Positions 1 to 6,056 of a DNA stretch of 12,882 bases are shown here, piece by piece (position 1 is the stretch's first letter; the number at the start of each line of letters is the position of its first letter). The position numbers and the translations under genes are program-made. Origin of the DNA: Phycisphaerae bacterium. GTDB lineage: Bacteria > Planctomycetota > Phycisphaerae > UBA1845 > UTPLA1. The DNA lies in the NCBI GenBank assembly GCA_016935885.1, contig JAFGQA010000441.1, forward strand, positions 1 to 12,882, written 5' to 3'. Below the pieces are notes generated by a model. The model was not told the origin of the DNA and ran no database searches. It saw only the letters and a program-made list of their open reading frames with translations.

Positions 1-1412
1 GCCATGGTGACGTCGGCCTGTCGCGCCTGCGCCAACATCTCCCGAACCGTCCGCGACGTACCAGCCTCGACGCACGCCTGATTGATCGAACCAGTCAGGA
101 CGTACGCCGCACCCATCCCAAACATCGCTGCCATCGAGGACGGCGTGGCGATCCCCCCAGCCGCTCCCACACGAATCGGCTGGGCGTATTGGTGTTCCGC
201 CTGCATCTCGTCTCGCAGCGCGATCATCGTCGGAATGAGCGCCACGGCCGACCGGTTGTCCGTATGCCCTCCCGAGTCCGCCTCCGCCGTCAGATCCTCC
301 GCCATCGGCACCGACCTCGCCAAGGCAGCCTGTTCCTCCGTTATATCCCCGGACTCGACCAGTGCCTGCAACAACGGCCCCGGCGGCGGCGAGAAGAACC
401 TCTGCGCCACCTCCACCCGCGACACCTTCGCCATGACATGGTTCGGACAGACGATTCGCCCCACCGCATCGCGATGAATACCGCTCACACGATACCGAAC
501 CAACGGCAGCGTCAGACCCAAGTACGCCGACGCGCTGACCAGCCGCACCCCACGCCGCAAATACAGATCAACCGTGGCTGCCTCCAGCTCCGGCTCGTTC
601 GGGCTATGAATCAGATTGAACCCGAACGGCGCATCCCCATTGCCTGCGAATGACGGATTCTCCGCGTCCTCTGTGCCTCCCTGTGACAGATTCCGCTGCA
701 GCCTGTCGATAGCCGTCTCGATCCGTTCCAGCGACAGCCCCGCGGCGCCAAAAAACGCCAACATCCCCGCTCGGGCCATGGCCTCGACCATCTCCTCCGA
801 CGCGATCCCGTTCGCCATTGCCCCAGCCACGTATGCGTAACGAACACGGTGCGTCTCTCGAAACGCCGGGTCGCCCAACGCCTCCGGCCCCAACGCCGGC
901 ACGAATGCCCGCACGGGATAGCTCGGATCCACACCCACCGTATCCGCCCCCAACACGGCACGCCCCCCCACGCCGACGGCCACCTCGCCATCCCGGTCCA
1001 CGACATAGACACTCCGTCTGACCCGACGCAGCGCCTGGCCAACCGCCTCCTCTCCCACCTGCACAGGTTCGTCACCGGGCACCCACCACCCCAACGCCGC
1101 CGCCCCACCTGGCAGCCGGCCCGACTGCCGCACAACAACCGGGATCTCGCCCCCCGCCGTCTCCAGATGCACCCCTGCCTCCTCGTCCTCCAACGGTAGT
1201 CTGCGCGTCACACGCACACCCAGATCCAGCAGCACGTTGCACCCCGCAAACAGCGTCCCCACCGCCAGTTTTGCCCCCGTCTTCGCCCCGGCCTGGGCCG
1301 TCAACAACGCGGACATCCCACTGCCCAACACCGTCTTGGCTAGCGACGCCGCCCTGTCAGTCGACTCACCGCCGCCGTGCTCAGCACCCCTCACTTCCTC
1401 AGGCTGACCCAT
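1..1412 (-). CDS. pfaD: PfaD-type flavin-dependent enoyl reductase of PUFA/polyketide synthesis (C-terminus beyond window)
   Basis: PfaD proteins are FMN-dependent TIM-barrel enzymes, related to nitronate monooxygenase, that act in trans as enoyl reductase for polyunsaturated fatty acid and some polyketide synthases. The visible 470 residues carry family landmarks: LGWW (107-110), YVAGAMANGIAS (194-205), FGFNLIHSPNEPELE (263-277), SASAYLGL (293-300), AKVSRVEVA (328-336), EADSGGHTDNR (377-387), and the flavin-binding GGIATP (419-424) and GSINQACVEAG (441-451). The gene continues past position 1. The ATG at 1412 has GGAG seven bases upstream; an in-frame ATG at 1439 lacks a clear site. About 105 residues precede the recognisable PfaD start, with a hydrophobic stretch near 47-65 of unknown role. 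Residues 243-253, next to the conserved FGFNLIHSPNEP block, are encoded by a repeat also found in rdgB. It starts 30 bp after the ispH stop, so the two are probably co-transcribed. No PfaA/B/C partner is visible. Confidence 0.9.
   Translation of the reverse strand, partial: MGQPEEVRGAEHGGGESTDRAASLAKTVLGSGMSALLTAQAGAKTGAKLAVGTLFAGCNVLLDLGVRVTRRLPLEDEEAGVHLETAGGEIPVVVRQSGRLPGGAAALGWWVPGDEPVQVGEEAVGQALRRVRRSVYVVDRDGEVAVGVGGRAVLGADTVGVDPSYPVRAFVPALGPEALGDPAFRETHRVRYAYVAGAMANGIASEEMVEAMARAGMLAFFGAAGLSLERIETAIDRLQRNLSQGGTEDAENPSFAGNGDAPFGFNLIHSPNEPELEAATVDLYLRRGVRLVSASAYLGLTLPLVRYRVSGIHRDAVGRIVCPNHVMAKVSRVEVAQRFFSPPPGPLLQALVESGDITEEQAALARSVPMAEDLTAEADSGGHTDNRSAVALIPTMIALRDEMQAEHQYAQPIRVGAAGGIATPSSMAAMFGMGAAYVLTGSINQACVEAGTSRTVREMLAQARQADVTM
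656..685 (-). repeat. GATTCTC..GCG dispersed repeat inside pfaD
   Basis: Thirty bases beginning GATTCTCCGCG on the plus strand match 28 bases at 3353-3380 inside rdgB, with five mismatches (all transitions) and one 2-base gap. Both copies lie in coding sequence in the same orientation relative to the gene. Here the repeat encodes roughly residues 243-253, between a helix and the conserved FGFNLIHSPNEP block, where other PfaD proteins (from memory) are shorter. The two peptides are unrelated, so the similarity is at DNA level. Confidence 0.7.
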
Positions 1413-1436
1413 ATTCGAACTCCGAAGACTGCCCAC

Positions 1437-1464
1437 CATCCGCTATTCGCTGTTCGCCATTCGC
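1437..1464. repeat. Degenerate heptamer array NNTTCGC (4 units)
   Basis: Four consecutive 7-bp units read CATCCGC, TATTCGC, TGTTCGC and CATTCGC on the plus strand. The array spans the last codons and TAG stop of ispH (stop at 1443-1445) and holds the alternative in-frame ATG of pfaD at 1439. On the coding strand it reads GCGAATG, GCGAACA, GCGAATA, GCGGATG. It is one of several short-period repeat types at gene junctions here. Confidence 0.75.
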
Positions 1465-2387
1465 TCCTTCAGCACCGCCGGCAACTGGAATACCGTGTCC
1501 TCCGCCGCCGTCGCGCACCAGTCCACTGAATCGCCCCCCATTGTCTTCAGCCGCGCCAGCACCTCCTGAACCACCCGCTCCGGCGTGCTCGCCCCGGCCG
1601 TCACGCCCACCGTCCGGACGCCGTGCAGCCACGCCTCCTGAACCTCCGCCGCCCGATCGATGAGATAGCCGCGCACTCCCCGTGCCTTGCCCACCTCAAC
1701 AAGCCGTGCCGCGTTACTCGAATTCGGCGAACCCACAACGAGCAGCAAGTCCATCCCCAACTCAGCCATCGCCTTCACCGCGTCCTGTCTATTCTGCGTC
1801 GCGTAGCAAATATCATCCGTCGGCGGCAACTCCAAACGCGGAAACCGCCGCCGCAACGCCGTCAGCACCTCCGCCGTGTCGTCCACGCCCAACGTCGTCT
1901 GCGTCAACACCATCAGCTTCTTGTCTGCCGGCACATTCACCGTCCGCGCCTGGTCTTCGTCCTCCAAAAGCGTGATGTCCTCAGGCGATTCGCCCAGCGT
2001 CCCAATCACCTCGTCGTGACCCTCGTGACCGATCAAGATCACGTGATGCCCCTGACGCACAAACCGATGCACTTCCTGATGCACCTTCGTCACTAGTGGG
2101 CACGTCGCGTCGATCAATCGCAACGACCGCCGCTTCGCCGTCGCGAACACCTCCGGCGCCACACCATGCGCGCTCAAGACCGCCAGCGCCCCTTCCGGCA
2201 CTTCGTCCAACTCCTCAACAAAAACCGCCCCCTTCTCCCGCAGCGCGCTCACCACGTGGCTGTTGTGAACGATCTCCCGCCGCACGTACACCGGTGGCCC
2301 GTACACGCCGAGCGCCAGATCGACGATCTTCACCGCACGATCCACGCCCGCGCAAAACCCCCTCGGACTGGCCAACAACACCTTCAT
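1443..2387 (-). CDS. ispH: 4-hydroxy-3-methylbut-2-enyl diphosphate reductase
   Basis: IspH (LytB) is the cytosolic Fe-S enzyme that reduces HMBPP to IPP and DMAPP, the last step of the MEP isoprenoid pathway. The 314-residue product is of normal length and keeps all three cluster cysteines: C12 in PRGFCAGVDRA, C96 in DATCPLVTKVH and C194 in CYATQNR. Substrate residues are also present: H41 (EIVHN), H74 (SAHGV), H124 and E126 (GHEGHDEVIGT), the TQTT block at 162-165, the SPNSSN loop (220-225) and S267. The frame stays open 50 codons further upstream to 2537, but the family begins at MKVLLASPRGFCAG, so 2387 is chosen; AGGGA lies about eleven bases before it. The last residues (ANSE and the stop) are encoded by a heptamer repeat. 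With ispD at 7264 this gives two MEP-pathway genes in the window. Identification is very secure. Confidence 0.97.
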   Translation of the reverse strand: MKVLLASPRGFCAGVDRAVKIVDLALGVYGPPVYVRREIVHNSHVVSALREKGAVFVEELDEVPEGALAVLSAHGVAPEVFATAKRRSLRLIDATCPLVTKVHQEVHRFVRQGHHVILIGHEGHDEVIGTLGESPEDITLLEDEDQARTVNVPADKKLMVLTQTTLGVDDTAEVLTALRRRFPRLELPPTDDICYATQNRQDAVKAMAELGMDLLLVVGSPNSSNAARLVEVGKARGVRGYLIDRAAEVQEAWLHGVRTVGVTAGASTPERVVQEVLARLKTMGGDSVDWCATAAEDTVFQLPAVLKERMANSE

Positions 2388-2677
2388 CCAGCAGACTTCC
2401 CTGCACAACACACCGCCAAAAGCCCCAGTTCGCCACCACGCCAGGAAACCACGGCACGCCACTGACAGGCCACGATCACAACATGGTACCGGAAAACAGC
2501 CAGGATTGCCCCGACATCCATCCCCCCTGACACCCATCCCCCCTCACGGTAGCTTGCCGTGTTCAGGATTGCCGCAACACCAGCCCCAGCACACGGTGGC
2601 TTGCCGTTTGGCGGATGCCTCAGCCCCCAACCACGGATCGATGCAACGACCTGGCTTGCCGTTTGGCGGATCTCCCC
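2388..2677. other. Repeat-rich gap between rdgB and ispH
   Basis: No gene is supported in these 290 bases. Two exact 20-bp copies of TGGCTTGCCGTTTGGCGGAT lie at 2597-2616 and 2652-2671, with a degraded third copy near 2551-2568. An imperfect 16-bp tandem pair (ACATCCATCCCCCCTG / ACACCCATCCCCCCTC) lies at 2514-2545. No convincing promoter or terminator was seen. The ispH frame remains open through part of this stretch, but that extension does not resemble the family. Confidence 0.7.
2597..2671. repeat. Two exact 20-bp direct repeats
   Basis: TGGCTTGCCGTTTGGCGGAT occurs at 2597-2616 and again at 2652-2671, 55 bp apart start to start. A related AGCTTGCCGTG sequence lies at 2551. They fall between the rdgB stop and ispH. 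Function is unknown; a dispersed intergenic repeat is the simplest reading. Confidence 0.8.
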
Positions 2678-3529
2678 TCACACAAGCAGCCCTGGCACCC
2701 CACGCAACCCCTCACAAAGCGCCCGCAACGCCTGTCCACGGTGACTGATCTGGTTCTTGTGCTCCGCGGTCAACTCCGCCGTCGTCTTGCCCAATTCCGG
2801 CAGGAAGAAGTGTGGGTCATACCCAAACCCATTCGATCCCCGAGGCTCATCGATGATCTGCCCTTCGATGGTCCCCTCCACCGCCAGCAGTACGCGGTCG
2901 CCGTCCGACAATGCCAACGCGCATCGAAACCGCGCCGTCCGTTTGTCAAGCGGCACACCGCGCAACTCCGAAATCAGCCTCCGGTTATTCGCCCGATCCA
3001 CTTCCACACGCCTCCCGCCGACCACACGCGTCCCGCCGGCGGCTCGGGTGCCACTGGCGGCTCGGGTGCCACTGGCGGCTTGCCCGCCAGTGCCCTTCGA
3101 CGGCGCCGACATCCCCGCATACCGCGCCGACAGCACGCCGGGCGCCCCACCCAGCGCATCCACTTCCAGCCCCGAATCATCCGCCAACGTCCACAGCCCG
3201 CTCGCCCGCGCATAATACCGGGCCTTGATCGCCGCGTTCTCCGCGAACGTCGCCCCATCCTCTATGGGCGCCGCAATCTCATTCGGCAGATCCCCCAACG
3301 ACAACCAACGGATGGACGATTGACCGTTGACGACTGACGCGTGCCCATCCTCGATTCTCTGCGCCCTCCGCGCCTCTGCGTCAGGCAATCGATGATTGAC
3401 ATGTGCGGACTGCGATCCGTAGCTTCCCCCCGATGCCCCATCTACTATCCCCCATCTCCAATCGCACAGCACCGCCGCGAGCTCGCTCGCTTTGCCGGGG
3501 TTATTCGTCGCGATCAGGACTTCCCGCAC
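2678..3529 (-). CDS. rdgB: XTP/dITP pyrophosphatase (RdgB/HAM1) with two in-frame repeat insertions
   Basis: RdgB hydrolyses dITP, XTP and ITP to monophosphates, keeping damaged purines out of nucleic acid. Family motifs are intact: TNNPGK (8-13), EDGATFAENAAIKA (90-103), LADDSGLEVDAL (116-127), SARYAG (134-139), NNRRL (181-185), EPRGSNGFGYDPHF (228-241) and SHRGQAL (262-268). The product is 283 residues against about 200 for the family. The excess lies in two loops: about 45 residues between AVL (19-21) and SLGDLP (77-82), and about 34 between YAG and NNRRL. Both are encoded by dispersed repeat DNA. The GTG at 3529 gives MREVLIATNNPGK, as the family expects, with AGGGG upstream; a GTG at 3550 would overlap the preceding stop by four bases (GTGA). 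Because every catalytic block remains, the protein is probably functional. It follows the SPOR-like lipoprotein gene directly. Confidence 0.95.
   Translation of the reverse strand: MREVLIATNNPGKASELAAVLCDWRWGIVDGASGGSYGSQSAHVNHRLPDAEARRAQRIEDGHASVVNGQSSIRWLSLGDLPNEIAAPIEDGATFAENAAIKARYYARASGLWTLADDSGLEVDALGGAPGVLSARYAGMSAPSKGTGGQAASGTRAASGTRAAGGTRVVGGRRVEVDRANNRRLISELRGVPLDKRTARFRCALALSDGDRVLLAVEGTIEGQIIDEPRGSNGFGYDPHFFLPELGKTTAELTAEHKNQISHRGQALRALCEGLRGVPGLLV
3023..3092. repeat. 18-bp tandem repeat ending in a hairpin, inside rdgB
   Basis: Two identical 18-bp units (GGCGGCTCGGGTGCCACT) lie at 3038-3055 and 3056-3073, followed by a variant unit at 3074-3091; weaker similarity extends to 3023. 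A perfect 9-bp inverted repeat, CACTGGCGG (3070-3078) and CCGCCAGTG (3084-3092) with a 5-base loop, closes the element. Translated on the rdgB strand it gives a six-residue period (AASGTR twice, then AAGGTR). The layout resembles a REP-like element placed in frame. Confidence 0.85.
3353..3380 (-). repeat. GATTCTC..GCG dispersed repeat inside rdgB
   Basis: This is the partner of the copy in pfaD at 656-685. It encodes rdgB residues 50-59 within the first extra loop. The adjoining bases 3311-3340 hold a GATTGACCGTTGACGACTGACG-like stretch, split here as GATTGACCGTTG and ACGACTGACG. That stretch resembles the GTCAACCGTCAGC sequence in the intergenic gap at 5276, so the loop appears to be built from two repeat types. 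Confidence 0.65.
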
Positions 3530-3546
3530 GATGCCCGTTTCCCCTA

Positions 3547-4476
3547 TCACAAGTCATCACGCTCGGACTCCGCCCCTCCCTGCGGGATCCGCACCAGAAA
3601 CGACCAGTTCGGCATCCGCTCGATCCGCCCTGTCTCCGAATTCGGCGCCCGCTTGTAGATCTTATGACCGTTCTCCAGGTTGTACATGAAATCGCCCTGC
3701 TTCCGCAGGGCATTGACAGCATCACTGTACCGCGTCTTCCCGTCACCCGAGTCGACCAACGCGTCTTCGCCAAACGTCCCCACGCAAACCGAGCTTCGCG
3801 GCTTGTCCGGATCGTGGTAGTAGTACGCCTCATGCCCCTCTGCACGCAACGCCTTGACCCACTCGACCGCGGCCTGCTTGTAATCGTGCAGCGTCGGCGT
3901 GTTGTACGTCACACCGACCTGCAACGTGTACACGCCCTTTGCACTCCGCAGATCCCACTCCGCCGGGCCAACGTCCTCGATCGGCTTCGGCAGGGGTCTG
4001 GCGCTGAAAAAGGGATACGCCTCCCCCAGTGCCAGCGTCTTGATGAACTGCAAGTCCCGTTGGATGGCGTCATTCAATTCGATGACCACGTCGCCTTTCG
4101 CATGGGATGCACTGTCGACCTTCGCCTCTACGTACTTCAGTTTGTACTCGCCATAATAGACAACGCTCTGGTTCTTCCTATGCTCCACCGCTACCTTCCC
4201 CGATCGAAGCTCCCCCACTCGCTTCAACGCGCTGGCCATCCGGTCCGCCATGACCCGACGTTGCGGCCCGCGATACGCGTTGCACTCGATCGTCCAAACC
4301 TCCTGCTCCCCCGCACGGCGGCTGCCGAACAGCCCCCCATCCGAACTGCCCGAGCCCCCCATCTTCGCGACGAACTCGTCCCACCGGTCTTTGTCCGCCT
4401 GCCTACAACCAGACGCCGCAAGCCCCGCACAGCCCACCAGGCACGCGACCACCAGAAAACCAGTTCGACGATTCAT
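3547..4476 (-). CDS. Predicted lipoprotein with two SPOR-like segments
   Basis: The 309-residue product begins with a lipoprotein signal: MNRRTG, a hydrophobic core (7-22) and lipobox LAASGC with the cysteine at 24, predicting an envelope-anchored protein. A low-complexity Gly/Ser linker (40-52) follows. Two segments share a similar pattern: residues 59-111 begin with VWTIECNAY and end SVVYYGEY, and residues 182-236 begin with VYTLQVGVTY and end SSVCVGTF. This beta-helix-beta layout with a terminal V-x-x-G-x-F/Y resembles SPOR domains, which bind denuded peptidoglycan glycans. That is inference from pattern, not a confirmed domain hit. The C-terminal third (240-300) is rich in polar residues and unrecognised. 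Start ATG at 4476 has AAGG seven bases upstream. Its TGA stop overlaps an alternative rdgB GTG, suggesting coupling. Confidence 0.85.
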   Translation of the reverse strand: MNRRTGFLVVACLVGCAGLAASGCRQADKDRWDEFVAKMGGSGSSDGGLFGSRRAGEQEVWTIECNAYRGPQRRVMADRMASALKRVGELRSGKVAVEHRKNQSVVYYGEYKLKYVEAKVDSASHAKGDVVIELNDAIQRDLQFIKTLALGEAYPFFSARPLPKPIEDVGPAEWDLRSAKGVYTLQVGVTYNTPTLHDYKQAAVEWVKALRAEGHEAYYYHDPDKPRSSVCVGTFGEDALVDSGDGKTRYSDAVNALRKQGDFMYNLENGHKIYKRAPNSETGRIERMPNWSFLVRIPQGGAESERDDL

Positions 4477-4497
4477 GCCCTGCCCTTAGGTCGTCGG

Positions 4498-4546
4498 GCC
4501 TCGACACTCGCGGCGCCCCGACGCTTCGACATCTCGACGTCTCAAC
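4498..4546. repeat. Degenerate octamer array (GTTTCGAC family) at the rph 3' end
   Basis: Units GCCCCGAC (4515-4522), GCTTCGAC (4523-4530), ATCTCGAC (4531-4538) and GTCTCAAC (4539-4546) are recognisable, with a looser GCCTCGAC at 4498-4505. The last unit contains the rph stop codon (4542-4544). The same octamer occurs cleanly at 6611-6674 and loosely at 8303-8334. Confidence 0.65.
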
Positions 4547-5255
4547 CCAGCGCTGCCTGTTGAACCCTATGCAACCGCCGGATACCCTTCCCGGCCAACT
4601 CCAGCATCTTCATCATCTGCGATTGGCTGAATGTGCCCGCCTCCGCGGTCCCCTGCACCTCGACGAACCGTCCTGCCCCTGTCTGCACGACGTTGAAGTC
4701 GACCTCCGCGTCACGATCCTCGCCATAGCACAAGTCCAACAGCGTCTTGCCACCGACCAGGCCCACGCTGACCGCCGCCACAGAGTCGACAACCGGATCA
4801 TCTTCCAAGGCCCCCCGCTCGCGGAGGGCCCGAATGGCGTCCACCAATGCCACGAACGCCCCAGTAATGCTGGCCGTCCGCGTTCCCCCGTCGGCCTGCA
4901 AGACGTCGCAATCCAGCCAGATCGTCCGCCGCCCAAGACGCCCCATGTCCACCACGGCCCGCAGGGACCGCCCGATCAAACGCTGGATCTCCTGCGTCCG
5001 CCCGTCGATCTTTCCACCACGATTCCGCGCCCGACGCTCTCCCGTGCTCGCCGGCAGCATCTCGTATTCCGCCGTCAACCAGCCCAGACCGGATTCCTGC
5101 CGCCACGTCGGCACCGCCTCTTCCACGCACGCCGTGCACAAGACGTGCGTCCCGCCCGTCTTGATCAACACTGATCCCGCCGCCGCCTGGATGAACCCTC
5201 GCTGGATCTCCACGCCACGAAGCTCGTCCGCCCGACGTCCGTCCACCCGCGCCAT
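4542..5255 (-). CDS. rph: Ribonuclease PH
   Basis: RNase PH is a phosphorolytic 3'-5' exoribonuclease that trims tRNA 3' ends, acting in the cytosol as a hexamer of dimers. The 237-residue product matches the usual 235-245. Landmarks are RVDGRRADELR (3-13) at the start, TAEYEMLP (61-68), RNRGGKIDGRTQEIQRLIGRS (split here: RNRGGKIDGR at 77-86 and TQEIQRLIGRS at 87-97), the phosphate-binding GGTRTASITGA block (123-133) and EDRDAEVDFNVV (179-190) with catalytic acidic residues. The frame is open to an ATG at 5279, but the ATG at 5255 has AGGAG five bases before it and gives the family start MARVDGR. It lies 151 bp after tsaE, with a heptamer array in between, and 65 bp before the lipoprotein gene. 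The stop codon lies in an octamer repeat. Confidence 0.97.
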   Translation of the reverse strand: MARVDGRRADELRGVEIQRGFIQAAAGSVLIKTGGTHVLCTACVEEAVPTWRQESGLGWLTAEYEMLPASTGERRARNRGGKIDGRTQEIQRLIGRSLRAVVDMGRLGRRTIWLDCDVLQADGGTRTASITGAFVALVDAIRALRERGALEDDPVVDSVAAVSVGLVGGKTLLDLCYGEDRDAEVDFNVVQTGAGRFVEVQGTAEAGTFSQSQMMKMLELAGKGIRRLHRVQQAALG

Positions 5256-5301
5256 CCGATCTCCTGAAGATGCTGTCAACCGTCAGCAGTCAGCATTCGG
5301 T

Positions 5302-5350
5302 CATCTCTCATCCTTCATCCTTCATCCTTCATCCTTCATCCTTCATCCTT
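5302..5350. repeat. Heptamer array CATCCTT (6 perfect units plus 1)
   Basis: One degenerate unit (CATCTCT, 5302-5308) is followed by six perfect CATCCTT units (5309-5350). It lies between tsaE and rph. On the transcribed minus-strand message each unit reads AAGGATG, placing a Shine-Dalgarno-like AAGG directly against ATG. Two further arrays of the same heptamer occur at 5994-6056 and 7210-7230. Confidence 0.95.
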
Positions 5351-5354
5351 CACC

Positions 5355-5376
5355 AAGAGCCCCCGGCCTTGGCCGG
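5355..5376. repeat. REP-like GAGCCCCCGGCC hairpin element
   Basis: AAGAGCCCCCGGCC followed by TTGGCCGG is the same core element that appears at 12758-12783 and, inverted, at 12810-12834. Here the right arm is broken after GGCCGG by GCGCC. It sits between tsaE and rph right after the heptamer array. Confidence 0.7.
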
Positions 5377-5406
5377 CGCCTCCTGGCGAACCGCAATCAT
5401 CCTGGC

Positions 5407-5892
5407 TTACCGCCACCGGTCAAGCCCCAAGCTCGCCAATCGCTCCCCCAACGCCGCCGACTCCGTCCGCACGGAGATTCGCCGTCGCGTCTCCCCCGTC
5501 ACCGACAGCTCAATCCACAATGTCCCTGACTCAAACGCCTCGGAGACGCGATCGGCCCACTCGACGAGCACGACCCCGCCTCCCAAGCACATCTCCTCAA
5601 ACCCCAATCCCTCCAACTCCTGCGCGCCCGCAAGCCGATAGGCGTCCAGATGATACACGTGCAGACGACCCTCATGCTCATTTACGATAACAAATGTCGG
5701 ACTATTCACGAGCCGTTCGTCTGCCACGCCCAGGCCACCGGCGATCCCCTTGATCAGATGTGTCTTCCCCGACCCCAGTGGCCCGATCAGCCCCGCAACG
5801 TCCCCCGCCTCCAAACACGCCGCGAGCGCCCGCCCAATCTCCAGCGTCTCTTCCACACTCCTGGATACGATTTCGAGCAACCCACTCATCAT
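5407..5892 (-). CDS. tsaE: tRNA t6A37 threonylcarbamoyl transfer ATPase TsaE
   Basis: TsaE is the small cytosolic ATPase that, with TsaB and TsaD, installs threonylcarbamoyl on A37 of ANN-decoding tRNAs. The 161-residue product has the Walker A motif GPLGSGKT (37-44), the SPTF switch (64-67), HLDAYRL (81-87) with its conserved aspartate, and VEWADRV (110-116) containing the family's conserved Glu-Trp pair. Length is typical (150-165). Two adjacent ATG codons (5892, 5889) begin the frame and neither has a strong ribosome-binding site. It lies between thiL and rph on the same strand, with a 149-bp gap on the thiL side and a 151-bp gap on the rph side, each carrying a CATCCTT array. TsaB and TsaD are not in the window. 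Confidence 0.96.
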   Translation of the reverse strand: MMSGLLEIVSRSVEETLEIGRALAACLEAGDVAGLIGPLGSGKTHLIKGIAGGLGVADERLVNSPTFVIVNEHEGRLHVYHLDAYRLAGAQELEGLGFEEMCLGGGVVLVEWADRVSEAFESGTLWIELSVTGETRRRISVRTESAALGERLASLGLDRWR

Positions 5893-5993
5893 CAGTGCCA
5901 GGATTCACGGCTTCGAGGATTCAAGCATCCCCATCAACCACATCACTGAGATCCTCAGACGCTTGACGCTTTGACAGCCTGAATCCCCTTTCC

Positions 5994-6056
5994 CATCCTT
6001 GAGCCTTCATCCTTCATCCTTCATCCTTCATCCTTCATCCTTCATCCTTCATCACT
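5994..6056. repeat. Heptamer array CATCCTT at the thiL 3' end
   Basis: CATCCTT (5994-6000), GAGCCTT (6001-6007), then six perfect CATCCTT units (6008-6049) and CATCACT (6050-6056). The thiL stop codon (6042-6044) and its final codons are made of this repeat. Just upstream, 5961-5975 (GCTTGAC GCTTTGAC) looks like a decayed octamer. Confidence 0.95.

Noticed and set aside
3403..4563. 386-codon open frame on the plus strand
   Set aside because: It is antisense to the lipoprotein, which has a clean signal peptide and lipobox, and to parts of rdgB and rph. Its composition (Arg, Leu, Pro-rich) is typical of a GC-rich shadow frame.
5302..6056. CATCCTT arrays as CRISPR or an origin iteron set
   Set aside because: The seven-base units have no spacers, and no dnaA, dnaN or DnaA-box cluster is nearby.
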